Part shown: positions 15,685-25,227 of the stretch, one piece after another
How the letters are laid out: each line of letters begins with the position of its first letter
How positions within the stretch are numbered: position 1 is the stretch's first letter
From: Lentzea aerocolonigenes
GTDB lineage: Bacteria; Actinomycetota; Actinomycetes; Mycobacteriales; Pseudonocardiaceae
NCBI RefSeq assembly: GCF_000974445.1
Contig: NZ_BBOJ01000012.1
Coordinates: 248,001 to 312,000 of the forward strand
Reading direction: 5' to 3'
DNA length: 64,000 bases
Program-made: the position numbers and the translations under genes
Notes under the pieces: generated by a model
What the model was told of the DNA's origin: nothing
Databases searched by the model: none
What the model saw: the letters and a program-made list of their open reading frames with translations, nothing else

Positions 15685-17022
15685 TCAGTTCTTCGCCAGT
15701 ATCTCCTGGCTGACGCGTTCCATCTCGGCGAACACGTCATCCGAGCGCCGGCCGCCGAAATAGGCCTCGAACAACGGCTGCTCGGCGGACTGCACGGCCG
15801 AACCGTTGGCATAAGCGGTCGACGGGTGCAGAACGCCGTCCTTCACGTACTGGTTGAACACGGTGAGGTCGACGCCCTGGGACTTCATCGAGGTCACGGT
15901 GTTGTCCATGGCGGCGGGAATCGACGGGAAGAACGTGCCGGAGGCGCCCGCCCTGGTCTGGCACTCCTCGCTGCCCATGTAGCTGACCCACTTCCAGGTC
16001 AGGTCCGGGTTCTTGGTGCCGGCCCAGATGTTGTTGCCGTTCGAGTTGGAAAGCACCGAACGCGTGCCCGAGGGGCCGAGCGGCGTCGGCGCGATGCCCA
16101 CGGGCACGCCGGGGATCTTGCCGAACGACGGCGCGGACCACGACCCGCCGATCGTCATCGCGGTCTTGCCCGAGCCCACCAGGTCGATGTCGGAGATCGT
16201 CGACTGGTTGCCGGTGGTGAACGTGCCGAGCTTCGGCGAGAAGCCGCGCTCGGTCAGCGACGTCACCCACTTCATCGTCTTCACGAAACGCGGATCGGTG
16301 AAGTTGAACTTCGTGGGCCACTGGTCCTTGTCACCCATCTTCCAGCCGAGCGTCGAGACGAGCGGCGCCCACGTCGTCTCGCCGATGAAGCTGCGGCCCG
16401 CGATGGCACCGACGCCGTAGGTGGCGATGGCGTTCTTGTCGAACCCGGGCTCGTCGCCGCGCTTGCCGTTCTTGTCGATCGTCAACCGCGCCACGATCTT
16501 CTCGAATGTGCCGCCGTCGTCGGGGTTCCAGGTCATCTTCGCCACGTCCGCCTCGGCGATCCCGGCCTTCGCCAGGGCGTCCTTGCTGTAGTAGATGCCG
16601 GCCGCGGCCCAGTCCAGCGGCAGCGCGTACTGCTTGCCGTCGGTGAACTTCCACGTGTCGACGCCGACGGAGTACTTCTTCAGGTCCACAGAGGACTTCG
16701 CGATGAGGTCGTCGAGCGGCATCAGCTGGTGTTGACCGGCGTAGGCCTGGAGGAACTGCACGGAGTTCTGGAACGCGTCCGGCGCGGTGCCCGCCACGAA
16801 CCCTGCGGTGAGCTTGGTGAAGTAGTCGTCGACGTTGTAGCGGGTGATCTTCACGTCGGTGCCGGGGTTGGCGGCCTCGAACGCCTTCTCGCACTCGCCG
16901 TAGGCCACTGCCTGCTTGTCGTCCCAGGTCCACCAGTTCACGGTGTTGCCGGAGCCCGTGTCGGAACTCCCGCAACCCGCGACCACCAGTGCTGTCACGG
17001 CTGCCAAGGCGGCGATCTTCAT
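15685..17022 (-). CDS. ABC transporter sugar-binding lipoprotein
   Basis: Protein of 445 aa, family 1 extracellular solute-binding protein. The signal peptide ends in a lipobox (VVAGC, Cys about residue 17), so it is lipidated on the outer membrane face. Typical segments include NWWTWDDKQAVAYGECEKAF, KITRYNVDDYFTKL, and the late GSWSAPSFGKIPGVP. ATG at 17022 overlaps the esterase stop (ATGA). It pairs with the two permeases upstream in the operon. No ATPase is encoded here, so a shared MsiK-like ATPase elsewhere is expected (established for actinobacterial sugar importers). Confidence 0.9.
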   Translation of the reverse strand: MKIAALAAVTALVVAGCGSSDTGSGNTVNWWTWDDKQAVAYGECEKAFEAANPGTDVKITRYNVDDYFTKLTAGFVAGTAPDAFQNSVQFLQAYAGQHQLMPLDDLIAKSSVDLKKYSVGVDTWKFTDGKQYALPLDWAAAGIYYSKDALAKAGIAEADVAKMTWNPDDGGTFEKIVARLTIDKNGKRGDEPGFDKNAIATYGVGAIAGRSFIGETTWAPLVSTLGWKMGDKDQWPTKFNFTDPRFVKTMKWVTSLTERGFSPKLGTFTTGNQSTISDIDLVGSGKTAMTIGGSWSAPSFGKIPGVPVGIAPTPLGPSGTRSVLSNSNGNNIWAGTKNPDLTWKWVSYMGSEECQTRAGASGTFFPSIPAAMDNTVTSMKSQGVDLTVFNQYVKDGVLHPSTAYANGSAVQSAEQPLFEAYFGGRRSDDVFAEMERVSQEILAKN

Positions 17023-17921
17023 CGAAGCTCCAATCGGGAACGGAAGGCGTCGAGTGCGATGTCGAGGTCGTCGGAGCCGCCCGCCTCGTGGGCGCTGTGC
17101 TCCCAGATCTGGATCTGCCGCGGTCCGGCGTAGGCGTGGTAGGCGCCGAACACGGTGGACGGCGGCACGATGTCGTCCATCAGGCCGACCGAGAACCAGG
17201 CGGGGGCGACTGCTCGAGCGGCGAACCCGACACCGTCGAAACAGGACAGCGTCGGGAAGATGTCGGATCGCCGGTTCTCGGCGATGTAGGTCGTCAGTTC
17301 GGTGTAGGGCGGGCGGCCGCAGACGTTCAGCGCCCTGCGGAAGTCGCACAGGAACGGCGCCTGCACGTGCACGGCGGCCAGGTCGGGCACCAGACCGGCC
17401 GCGGCCAGCGCGATCCCGCCACCCTGGCTGTTGCCGATCACGAAAACCTTTGAAAATCCCAACGCGCGCACGGCATCCACCGCGCGCACGGCGTCCGTGA
17501 ACACGCGGCGGTAGAAGTACGTTGAACGGTCGGCGATCCCTCGGGTCATGAACCCCGCGCCACCGCGTTGATCCCGCACCTCGACCTGGAGGTGCGCGAA
17601 CCCGGCGCTGGCCCAGGTCAGGTTCTCGACCGCGCTCCCCCGGTTGCTGCCGTACCCGTGGTACTGCACGACAGCGGGCAGGCCGATCTCGCCTTTGGGG
17701 GTCCGCAGCCACGCGCGGATCCGGTCGCCGCCGAAGCCGGAGAACGTCACGTCGTAGACGTCCAGCGTCCGCAACGGAGTGGCAACCGGCACCGCCTCGA
17801 CCTGCAACGGAAGCGAACGAGCCTCGGCCAGCGTCGAGTCCCAGAACGAGTCGAAATCGTCCGGCCGCACATAAGAGCTGCGGTACTCCCACAGCTCGTC
17901 CAGGCCGAGGTCGGTCAGCAC
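17019..17921 (-). CDS. Acetylxylan esterase / cephalosporin-C deacetylase family hydrolase
   Basis: Protein of 300 aa of the AXE1 alpha/beta-hydrolase family. Visible are the oxyanion region VQYHGYGSNRG, the RDQRGGAG segment typical of the family, the nucleophile motif GNSQGGG, a late Asp in GLMDDIVPPSTVFGAY, and a C-terminal His in EHSAHEAGG. No signal peptide, so it is probably cytoplasmic and removes acetyl groups from imported oligosaccharides. It overlaps GH95 by 7 nt and the binding protein by 4 nt, fixing it as part of the operon. Confidence 0.88.
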   Translation of the reverse strand: MLTDLGLDELWEYRSSYVRPDDFDSFWDSTLAEARSLPLQVEAVPVATPLRTLDVYDVTFSGFGGDRIRAWLRTPKGEIGLPAVVQYHGYGSNRGSAVENLTWASAGFAHLQVEVRDQRGGAGFMTRGIADRSTYFYRRVFTDAVRAVDAVRALGFSKVFVIGNSQGGGIALAAAGLVPDLAAVHVQAPFLCDFRRALNVCGRPPYTELTTYIAENRRSDIFPTLSCFDGVGFAARAVAPAWFSVGLMDDIVPPSTVFGAYHAYAGPRQIQIWEHSAHEAGGSDDLDIALDAFRSRLELR

Positions 17922-20071
17922 GAGATCCTCCCGCGCACATCAACGACGTCGGTCACCACGACCTCGGTCAACTCTCCGCCGATGCGTACCGGCACGACCT
18001 CCGCGGCGTCACCGGACAACCGCCGCACCCGGACGGACACGAAACCGTCGTGCCAGGTCACGTCGACCGCCAGCCCGCCGCGGCAGCGCAGGCCGCGAGC
18101 CGAGCCGCGCGACCACCCGGACGCCAGCGCGGGCAGGACGTCGATCACGCCGGTGTGGCTCTGCACCACGACTTCCGACAACGCCGCCGTGAAGCCGAAG
18201 TTGCCGTCGATCTGGAACGGCGGGTGCGTGCTGAACAGGTTGGGAAGCAGGCCGCCCCACTCCGAGCCGTCGAACGGCGCGTCGCGGTGGCGGTCGCCGG
18301 TGAACGGTTGCGAGGCCTCCGACAGCAACGACTTCACGGTCTCGGCGTCACCCAACCGGGCCCGCAGCGCCATCTTCCAGGCCCACGACCAACCCATCGC
18401 GCCGTTGCCGCGCCGGTCCAGCGACGCCACCGCCGCGTCGCCCAGCGGAGTGCCCGCGACAATTTGACCGAGCGGGTACACGGACACCAGGTGCGACAAG
18501 TGCCGGTGCGTCGGGTCCTCCTCCGGCCGATCTTCGACCCACTCCCCCAGCCGCTCGCCGAACACCGGCACCGGTCGCAGCCGGGGCAACGCGGCCGAGA
18601 TCTCGGCGACGATCGGGTCGGCTCGGCCCGAAGCCAGTGCCAGCGCGAGAGTCCGTTCGAACACGGCACGGATCAGCACCACGTCCGTGGTCACCGACCA
18701 CGTCAGCGCCTGAGGTTCGCCGTCGACGAGGAACCAGTTCTCCGGCGAAGTCGACGGGCACGTGTCCAGGTAGCCGTCCGGGCCTTCGACCAGCCAGTCG
18801 AGGCAGAACTCCGCACAGCCGTGCAGCAACGGCCACGCACGCTCCAAAGTGGACCGGCTGCGGGCGAAGTCGTAGTGGTCCCAGGCGTGCTGGACGAGCC
18901 ACGAGCCGCCCATCTGCCAGATCGCCCACGACGGTGCGCCGTGCCCCATGCCGACCGGCAGCGACCAGCCCCACGCGTCGGTGTTGTGGTGGGCGACCCA
19001 GCCACGCGCACCGTACAACTCCCGCGCCACGTCCGCGCCGGTCACCGCGAGCTTCTCCAGCAGCTCCAGCAACGGTTCGTGGCACTCGGCCAGTCCGGTG
19101 ACCTCGGCCGCCCAGTAGTTCATCTGCGTGTTGATGTTGATCGTGTAGTTGGACGACCAGGCAGGCCGCAGCTCGCCGTTCCAGATGCCCTGGAGGTTCG
19201 CGGGCGGCGCGCCGGGCCGTGACGACGAGACCAGCAGGTAGCGGCCGAACGCGAAGAGCACCGAGGCGATGAGCTGCTCGTCCTTGCCGGACAACAGTTC
19301 CGGCACGTCGACGACCTCGGGGACGTCGCCGAAGCTGACCGCGCACGCGTCCATCAACGTCATGTGGTTGCCGTGGCGTTTGCCGGTCCACCGCGACTCG
19401 GTCGTCGTGGAACTGGTCAGGGTCAGCAACCAGCGGTCGCTCTGCCGGATCTCGACCGACACCGTGCCGCGCTCGCCCGAGCCGTAGACGGGTGCCTCGA
19501 CCTGGGGTTCGTGCTTCGGCGCGGAGTCCACGGGAATCTCGATCACGAGGTTGAGCCCGTCCCGCGAGACCTCGCGCAGCGGCGTTGTCAGCTCGACCCC
19601 GGCCGGCACCGCCCCGACGATCTCCACGCACAGGGCCGTTTCCGACGCCCACGTGCGCCGGACGACCTCTGCGCCATCAATGGTCAACCGCTCGGTGACC
19701 ACGCCCGTGCTCAGGTCCAGCGTGCGGCCGTGCGACTCGCCCTCGGGCAGCGTGATCCACAGGTCCACGTACGGCAGAAACGTCTGGCTGTACGGGCCTT
19801 CGAACGACATCAGCAGCTCGGTCGCCCGCTCCAGATCACCGCCGAAGATCGCCGCACGCACTTGGGCGAGCCGTTCCGGACCAGCACCGGAAGCCAGCAC
19901 GTCGGCCAACGCGAGAGAAGGCCCGTCCGCCGTGCCCGACCACACGGTCGCGTCGTTCACCTGCACGCGGGACCGGCCGGCCCCGCCGAACACCATCGCG
20001 CCAAGGCGTCCGTTGCCCACGGGCAGCGCCTCGGTCCACTCCGCCGCTTCACGCGGCCAGTGCAGTTTCAC
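17915..20071 (-). CDS. Glycoside hydrolase family 95 (alpha-L-fucosidase / alpha-L-galactosidase)
   Basis: Protein of 718 aa, normal length for GH95. Landmarks: the N-terminal WPREAAEWTEALPVGNGRLG, the central NYTININTQMNYWAAE, the (alpha/alpha)6 core MGGSWLVQHAWDHYDF, and THRHLSHLVSVYPL near the end. The enzyme inverts terminal alpha-1,2-linked L-fucose or L-galactose. GTG at 20071 overlaps the permease stop (GTGA). There is no signal peptide, so it acts in the cytoplasm on imported oligosaccharides. L-fucose versus L-galactose specificity cannot be decided here. Confidence 0.9.
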   Translation of the reverse strand: MKLHWPREAAEWTEALPVGNGRLGAMVFGGAGRSRVQVNDATVWSGTADGPSLALADVLASGAGPERLAQVRAAIFGGDLERATELLMSFEGPYSQTFLPYVDLWITLPEGESHGRTLDLSTGVVTERLTIDGAEVVRRTWASETALCVEIVGAVPAGVELTTPLREVSRDGLNLVIEIPVDSAPKHEPQVEAPVYGSGERGTVSVEIRQSDRWLLTLTSSTTTESRWTGKRHGNHMTLMDACAVSFGDVPEVVDVPELLSGKDEQLIASVLFAFGRYLLVSSSRPGAPPANLQGIWNGELRPAWSSNYTININTQMNYWAAEVTGLAECHEPLLELLEKLAVTGADVARELYGARGWVAHHNTDAWGWSLPVGMGHGAPSWAIWQMGGSWLVQHAWDHYDFARSRSTLERAWPLLHGCAEFCLDWLVEGPDGYLDTCPSTSPENWFLVDGEPQALTWSVTTDVVLIRAVFERTLALALASGRADPIVAEISAALPRLRPVPVFGERLGEWVEDRPEEDPTHRHLSHLVSVYPLGQIVAGTPLGDAAVASLDRRGNGAMGWSWAWKMALRARLGDAETVKSLLSEASQPFTGDRHRDAPFDGSEWGGLLPNLFSTHPPFQIDGNFGFTAALSEVVVQSHTGVIDVLPALASGWSRGSARGLRCRGGLAVDVTWHDGFVSVRVRRLSGDAAEVVPVRIGGELTEVVVTDVVDVRGRISC

Positions 20072-20937
20072 TTGATCCCCGTGAAGCCGATGGAGTTGAC
20101 CAGCCGCCGCCCGAAGACCACGAACAGCAGCAACATCGGCATTGCCGCGACCAGCGTCGCCGCCATCAGGCCCGCCCAGTCCAGCGACGCCTGCGGTGAG
20201 GACTGCTTGAACACCGCGAGCGCCAGGGTGAGCGGCCGGACCGACTCGTCGTTGGTGACGAGCAACGGCCAGAAGTAGTCGTTCCAGGTCGTGATGAACG
20301 TCAGCAGCGTCAGGGTCGCCATCGGCGCGACACTCATCGGCAGCACGATCCGGAAGCACACCCGCAACGGCCCGGCGCCGTCGATGATCGCGGCCTCCTC
20401 GACCTCATTCGACAGCCCGAGCATGAACTGCCGCAGGAAGAAGATGTTGAAGGCCGAGAAGAACGCGCCCGGCAGGATCATGCCGCCGAACGTGTTGAGC
20501 AGCCCCAGGTCCTTCATCAGCACGAAGTTCGGCAGCAGCGTGAACACCGACGGCACCATCAGCGCGGTGAGCAGCACGCCGAAGACAACGTCACGGCCCT
20601 TCCACCGCAACCGCGCGAACGCGTAGGCCGCCAACGCCGAGAACCCGACCGTGCACAGAGTCAGCAGCCCTGCGTACACAACGGAGTTCCACAGCGCCAA
20701 AGCCAGGTCGATCTTGGCGCCCGAACCGCCTTCCGCCGCGGCCTCGGCGGGCGTCGCGAGGCCGAGAGCGCGTTTGAACGGGCCCCACGTGAAGTCCACG
20801 GGCAGCAACGACGACGGGTCCGTCGACATCGCGAAGTTGTTGGACAGCGCGGTGCGCAGGATCCAGTAGAACGGGAAGATCGTGATCAGCAGGACGACGA
20901 TCAGGTAGCCCCACGCGACGGTTCGGCCGACTCTCAC
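20068..20937 (-). CDS. ABC sugar transporter permease, MalG/LacG type
   Basis: Protein of 289 aa with six predicted membrane spans and the binding-protein-dependent transport EAA loop (EEAAIIDGAGPLRVCFRIVLP). C-terminal SIGFTGIK is typical of carbohydrate (CUT1) permeases. It is 12 nt downstream of the MalF-type permease and overlaps GH95 by 4 nt. It forms the inner-membrane pore of the importer served by the lipoprotein at 15685-17022. Confidence 0.92.
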   Translation of the reverse strand: MRVGRTVAWGYLIVVLLITIFPFYWILRTALSNNFAMSTDPSSLLPVDFTWGPFKRALGLATPAEAAAEGGSGAKIDLALALWNSVVYAGLLTLCTVGFSALAAYAFARLRWKGRDVVFGVLLTALMVPSVFTLLPNFVLMKDLGLLNTFGGMILPGAFFSAFNIFFLRQFMLGLSNEVEEAAIIDGAGPLRVCFRIVLPMSVAPMATLTLLTFITTWNDYFWPLLVTNDESVRPLTLALAVFKQSSPQASLDWAGLMAATLVAAMPMLLLFVVFGRRLVNSIGFTGIK

Positions 20938-20949
20938 CGGAGCCTCCCT

Positions 20950-21912
20950 TCAGTTCGTGTCCGACTCGCCCGCACGGGCCATCCGCAGCTGCGTGAAGGT
21001 CACCGCGACGAGCAGCAGGAACAGGGCGAGCGACATCGTTGCGGCATAACCGAAGTCGAACTGGCCGAACGCCTTGTCGTAGATGTACATCTGGAGCACG
21101 AGCGACGCGTCCGCCGGACCGCCCTTGGTGCTGACCTGGACGATGTCGAAGACCTGGGTCGCGCTGATCACGTTGAGGATCACGACCATCACCAGGATCG
21201 GCCGCAGCAGCGGCAACGTCAGCGAGCGGAACATCTGCCACTCCGACGCGCCGTCGATCCGGCCGGCCTCGTAGATCGACGCGGGGATCGTCTGCAGGCC
21301 CGCGAAGAGGAGAACCGCGTTGTAGCCCATGGACTTCCACACGTTCAACGCCGCCAGCGTCGGCACCGCCCAGCCGCCGGAACCGAAGAACAGGAGAGGC
21401 TCGCCGGTGACCCACGTGATCAACTGGTTCACGATGCCGAGCTGCGGGTCGAGCATCCACGTCCACACCAGTGCCGTGACAACGCCGGAGATGAGGAACG
21501 GCAGGATCATCAGCCCGCGGACCGTCGTGTTGACCCCCAGGCGGTGCAACACGACCGCCGTGACGAGCGAGACGCCGACACCCAGCACCACGGACAGCAC
21601 CACGAAGTACGCGGTGACGCCGAGCGAGTGCCAGAACCTGCCGTCGCCGACCAGTTCCTGGATGTTCGCGAGCCCCGTGAACACCGGCGGGGTGAGGATG
21701 TGGAACTCGGTGAAGCTCAGGTAGACGCCGCGCAGCATGGGGTAGGCGAAGAACACGCCGAACCCGAGGATCGCGGGCGTGACGAGCAGCCACGCGACCC
21801 ACGTGTCGTTGCGGCGCGAGGCGGGGCCGGGACGCCGCCGTGTGGGTGGAGGCGCCGCGGTGACAGGTCTGCGCACGACCTGGGCGCTGGAGTCCTGCAC
21901 GGTTGTCACCAC
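20950..21912 (-). CDS. ABC sugar transporter permease, MalF/LacF type
   Basis: Protein of 320 aa. A polar N-terminus (about 30 aa, Arg/Pro-rich) precedes the first span; the EAA loop reads EAGRIDGASEWQMFRSLTLP. CUT1 subfamily. It is 22 nt downstream of the alpha-galactosidase gene with RBS AGGAGGCG, and partners the permease at 20068-20937. Confidence 0.92.
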   Translation of the reverse strand: MVTTVQDSSAQVVRRPVTAAPPPTRRRPGPASRRNDTWVAWLLVTPAILGFGVFFAYPMLRGVYLSFTEFHILTPPVFTGLANIQELVGDGRFWHSLGVTAYFVVLSVVLGVGVSLVTAVVLHRLGVNTTVRGLMILPFLISGVVTALVWTWMLDPQLGIVNQLITWVTGEPLLFFGSGGWAVPTLAALNVWKSMGYNAVLLFAGLQTIPASIYEAGRIDGASEWQMFRSLTLPLLRPILVMVVILNVISATQVFDIVQVSTKGGPADASLVLQMYIYDKAFGQFDFGYAATMSLALFLLLVAVTFTQLRMARAGESDTN

Positions 21913-21934
21913 GACGCCTCCTGTCCGAGAAGGG

Positions 21935-23884
21935 TTAGATGCGGATGCTGTCGACGTCGAACACGGAGTCGTCGGGGTTGCCGAAGCGGATCGTGTTGTT
22001 GCCCGCCAGCAGGTAGATCGGCACGGTGACCTTCTGCGGCGCGTTCCAGTTGTCGTCGTTCGACCCGGCGACGGGGAGCTTGAAGCTGGTGCCGTTCACC
22101 GTGACGACACCGGTCCGGCTGGAGCTCGCGTCGATGTAGGACAGCTCAACCAGGTAGGTGCCCTCGCGCGGCACGGTCACCGTCGGCATCGTGAGCACAC
22201 CGCTACCGCCGATGAACCCGACCTTGTTGCCGTTCGAGCACGCGCAGCCGTAGACGGTCGCGCCACCGCCCACGCTGCCCTTCTCCGCCTCGTACGTCAC
22301 GGATTCCTTTGGCGTCACGAAGGAAACCGGCTTCGAGCGGCTGCCGTTCTGCACGACCGTGAACTCGTAGGAGGTCGACGGGGTCAGGCCGGTGACGGTC
22401 ACCTTCGTGTCGGTGGTCGACGCGACCTTCTTGTTGCCCGCGTAGACGTCGTAACGGATGCCGGACTTCCCGTACCACTTCAGGGAGATGCTCGTCGGCG
22501 TGGCGGCGGTGCCCTGGACGACGCCGGGAGCGACGGCCGAGCGCGGGGTGATCTTCAGCAGCTTCGTGCCGTGCACCGGCAGGTCCGCGGTGAACGAGCC
22601 CTTGGCCTGACCGATGTCCATGCGCTCCCAGACGTCGCGGACCCTGGCGTTGCCGGAGATCCCGAGCTGGGCGAGGTCCGCGGTGACGCTCGCGGGCTTC
22701 GAGCCGAGGTTGAACAGCGCCACGGTGTAGCTGCCGTCGGCGTTGCGGGCGTACCAGACCTGCTGGTCGGAGAACTGGTCGACCGGACGGGCTGGTATCC
22801 CGGCCTGGTTGATCGCGATGACCTCGTCGTTGGTGAGGAGCTCGTGGCCGAAGTCGTCGATCTTGGTGAGGTCGTCGCCCAGGTACAACGGTGAGCTGGA
22901 GATCGCCCACAACGTCATGTAGCTGCGGCGTTCGGCCTCGGTGATGCCGTCCATCTCACCGTTGCCGACGGCGAGGCTGTCGAGGTTGTTCCACTGGCCG
23001 GGGCCCGCGTCGTCGATCCACTGCACGACGTCGTTCCACCGCTGCTTCACCGACTGGTTCCACGTGACGAGCGTCGGGCAGTAGCACTCGACGTCGGTGT
23101 CGATGCGCCAGCCGTTGGTGTTGGCCTTCCACACGTCGGCCTGGCGGTGGCTGAGCGCCCACGAGATCAGGAACTGGATCGGGCGGCCGGTGGCCTTGAG
23201 CGCGGAGTTCCACGCCTTCACGTCGTCGGTGTTGTCGTAGTTCTCGCCGCCCCTGAAGCTGCCGGGGCCGACGCCGTCGAGCTTGAGGAAGTCGACGCCC
23301 CACCCCGCGAGCACCTGTGCGATCGAGTCGATGTACTTCTGCGAGCACGGGTTGGCGAAGTTCATCTTGTAGGCGGTGTCCCACCCGTTGGTCTTGCGCA
23401 GGTCCGGGTAGACGAGGTCCTTGGTGGTGCAGCCGGGCGCGTTGTGGATCGGCGTCCTGCCGTCGTTGTAGGCCTTGAGGTCCAGGCCGACCGCGAAGTA
23501 CGAGCCGAACTTGAGGCCTTTGCCGTGCACGTACTCGCCGAGCCACTTGAAGCCGTGCGGGAACTTCTTGGCGTCCACGACCGGCCGGCCGTACTCGTCG
23601 AACGAGCCGAGCCAGCCCGCGTCGACGTTCACGTGGTTGTAGCCGTGCTTCTTGAACCTCGCCGCGAGCACGTCCGCTTGGGCGAGGACGTTCTTCTCGT
23701 TCAACCAGCTGGCGGGACCGTCCGGGTTCACCCCGGGGTGGTTGGTCGCCTGCAACGTCCAGCTGCTCCAGCCCATGTACGGCTTCTCGCCCAGTACGGG
23801 GGCCTGCTGTTGTGCTTGGGCCGCCGGAACCGCGATCAGCGACGCGAGCAGGCCGGCAACGACACCTAACGCTCTCAAGACCAC
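21935..23884 (-). CDS. Secreted GH27 alpha-galactosidase (or beta-L-arabinopyranosidase) with CBM
   Basis: Protein of 649 aa. Sec signal peptide (about residues 1-25, ending AAQAQ). GH27 barrel (35-400) with PYMGWSSWT, HVNVDAGWLG, nucleophile Asp near residue 203 in DFLKLDG and the acid/base region RIDTDVEC near 264; then a beta-sandwich, a fibronectin-III-like module (about 430-515) and a C-terminal CBM35/CBM6-like domain starting VTYEAEKGS. It removes terminal alpha-galactose or beta-L-arabinopyranose from polysaccharide outside the cell. GTG at 23884 lies almost on the RBS (AAGGAG), so TTG at 23878 is an equally likely start. This is the only clearly secreted catalytic enzyme of the operon. 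Confidence 0.9.
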   Translation of the reverse strand: MVLRALGVVAGLLASLIAVPAAQAQQQAPVLGEKPYMGWSSWTLQATNHPGVNPDGPASWLNEKNVLAQADVLAARFKKHGYNHVNVDAGWLGSFDEYGRPVVDAKKFPHGFKWLGEYVHGKGLKFGSYFAVGLDLKAYNDGRTPIHNAPGCTTKDLVYPDLRKTNGWDTAYKMNFANPCSQKYIDSIAQVLAGWGVDFLKLDGVGPGSFRGGENYDNTDDVKAWNSALKATGRPIQFLISWALSHRQADVWKANTNGWRIDTDVECYCPTLVTWNQSVKQRWNDVVQWIDDAGPGQWNNLDSLAVGNGEMDGITEAERRSYMTLWAISSSPLYLGDDLTKIDDFGHELLTNDEVIAINQAGIPARPVDQFSDQQVWYARNADGSYTVALFNLGSKPASVTADLAQLGISGNARVRDVWERMDIGQAKGSFTADLPVHGTKLLKITPRSAVAPGVVQGTAATPTSISLKWYGKSGIRYDVYAGNKKVASTTDTKVTVTGLTPSTSYEFTVVQNGSRSKPVSFVTPKESVTYEAEKGSVGGGATVYGCACSNGNKVGFIGGSGVLTMPTVTVPREGTYLVELSYIDASSSRTGVVTVNGTSFKLPVAGSNDDNWNAPQKVTVPIYLLAGNNTIRFGNPDDSVFDVDSIRI

Positions 23885-23893
23885 TCCTTCGTT

Positions 23894-24982
23894 TCAGGCG
23901 ACCCGGAGGTCTTCCATCGCGTCGCGGTCCCAGTCGATGCCGAGACCCGGCGTGTCAGGCGCGAGTGCGTGTCCGTTGTGGACTGTCAGCTCGCTCTTGG
24001 TGATGCCGCGCAGCTGCGGGATGTGCTCCACGAACCTCCCGTTGGGCAGCGCGGCCGCGAGGCTGACGTGCAGCTCCATCAGGAAGTGCGGGCAGACGTC
24101 GGCGTTGAACGCCTCCGCGAGGTGCGCGACCTTGAGGAACGGCGTGATGCCGCCGATCCGTGCCGCGTCGACCTGGACGATCGAGGCGGCACCGCGTTCG
24201 AGGTACTCGCGGAACTGCGCCACCGAGTACAGCGACTCCCCCACCGCGATCGGGATGCTCGTGCTGCGAGCGAGCCGTTCGTGCCCAGTCACGTCGTCGG
24301 CGGGCAGCGGTTCTTCGAGCCACGCGAGGCCGGCGTTCTTGAAGGCCTCAGCGCGCCGGATCGCCTCGGCACCCGTCATGGACTGGTTGGCGTCGACCAT
24401 GATCGCGAACCGCTCGCCGACCGCTTCCCTGACGGCTTCGAGCCGTTCGACGTCCTCGGTCAGGTCAGGCTTGCCGACCTTCATCTTGATGCCCTGCCAG
24501 CCCTGCGCCGCCGTCTCCTTCGCGCCTTTGACGAGGTCTTCTGTGGACAGGTGCAGCCAGCCGCCCTCGGTGTCGTACAGCGGCACCTCCTGCCGGAAGC
24601 CGCCTGCCCTGCGCCACAACGGTTCCCCGGCGCGCAGGCAGTGCAGGTCCCACAGCGCGGTGTCGACGGCGGCCAGGGCGAGCGAGGTGATCGCGCCGAC
24701 CGTGGTGCTGCGCGTGCTCGCGAACAGGTCCTGCCAGATCCGCTCGATCCGGCGCGCGTCGACGTCGACGAGCCGCGGCAGCAGGTGGTCCTTCAGTAGG
24801 GCGAGGACCGAGCTGCCGCCCGTGCCGATCGTGTAGGCGTAACCGAGTCCCGTGAGGCCGTCGTCGGTCGCGATCTCGACGAAGACCGTCTCCTGCTTGA
24901 CGAACTGCTGGACCGCGTCGGTGCGCAGCGTCTCGACGGGAACATCGACCTGGAACGCCTCGGCACGCAGGACCTTTGCCAC
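23894..24982 (-). CDS. Mandelate racemase/muconate lactonizing enolase-superfamily enzyme
   Basis: Protein of 362 aa. A capping domain is followed by a barrel with KMK (in GIKMKVGK), metal ligands in MVDANQ, WLEEPLP and AVGESLY, then QVDAARIGG and CPHFLMELH, the Asp and His expected for the mandelate-racemase subgroup. Such enzymes dehydrate sugar acids (for example galactonate or fuconate) or epimerise. As first gene of the glycan operon it probably acts on an acid derived from galactose, fucose or arabinose. GTG at 24982 is chosen because GAGGAG lies 6 nt upstream; the exact substrate is unknown. Confidence 0.85.
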   Translation of the reverse strand: MAKVLRAEAFQVDVPVETLRTDAVQQFVKQETVFVEIATDDGLTGLGYAYTIGTGGSSVLALLKDHLLPRLVDVDARRIERIWQDLFASTRSTTVGAITSLALAAVDTALWDLHCLRAGEPLWRRAGGFRQEVPLYDTEGGWLHLSTEDLVKGAKETAAQGWQGIKMKVGKPDLTEDVERLEAVREAVGERFAIMVDANQSMTGAEAIRRAEAFKNAGLAWLEEPLPADDVTGHERLARSTSIPIAVGESLYSVAQFREYLERGAASIVQVDAARIGGITPFLKVAHLAEAFNADVCPHFLMELHVSLAAALPNGRFVEHIPQLRGITKSELTVHNGHALAPDTPGLGIDWDRDAMEDLRVA

Positions 24983-25002
24983 GCCAACTCCTCGGATCTC
25001 TG

Positions 25003-25014
25003 ATCCTATAGGAT
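25003..25014. promoter_or_regulatory. Palindromic operator, probable GntR/FCD site
   Basis: Perfect 12-bp palindrome ATCCTATAGGAT, 21 bp upstream of the first gene of the glycan operon and overlapping a plausible -10 element. It is AT-rich against the local background and is of the size and symmetry used by FCD-type GntR repressors. The operon ends with such a regulator, so autoregulated repression released by a sugar-acid ligand is the simplest model. Confidence 0.65.
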
Positions 25015-25227
25015 ATTTGACGGGGATTGAACGCTGGCGTTTCGAGGGTGTCAACCGTCGTTCGGCCACGCTCCCACGCTGGTGAGAGCGTTTACAACGG
25101 GGTGAGGCGACCGGTTCTTGTTCCGGTCCTCCGATGTTTGCAGCTCACAGCCGTGACAAGCCTTGTGCAGGCGTGTTGGACTGCGAGTGAAGATGTGAGC
25201 GTTTCTGTCCGATTGTCAGCGGACGGG

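Noticed and set aside
15685..17943. A 752-codon frame that could make a single fused protein from esterase region into the binding protein
   Set aside because: The upstream part is out of frame with the esterase and lacks motifs; the real binding protein begins at the lipoprotein signal (ATG 17022).
25083..25098. GTGAGAGCGTTTACAA, resembling a LacI-type half-site
   Set aside because: No second symmetric half and no LacI gene nearby; the perfect palindrome at 25003-25014 is a better operator.
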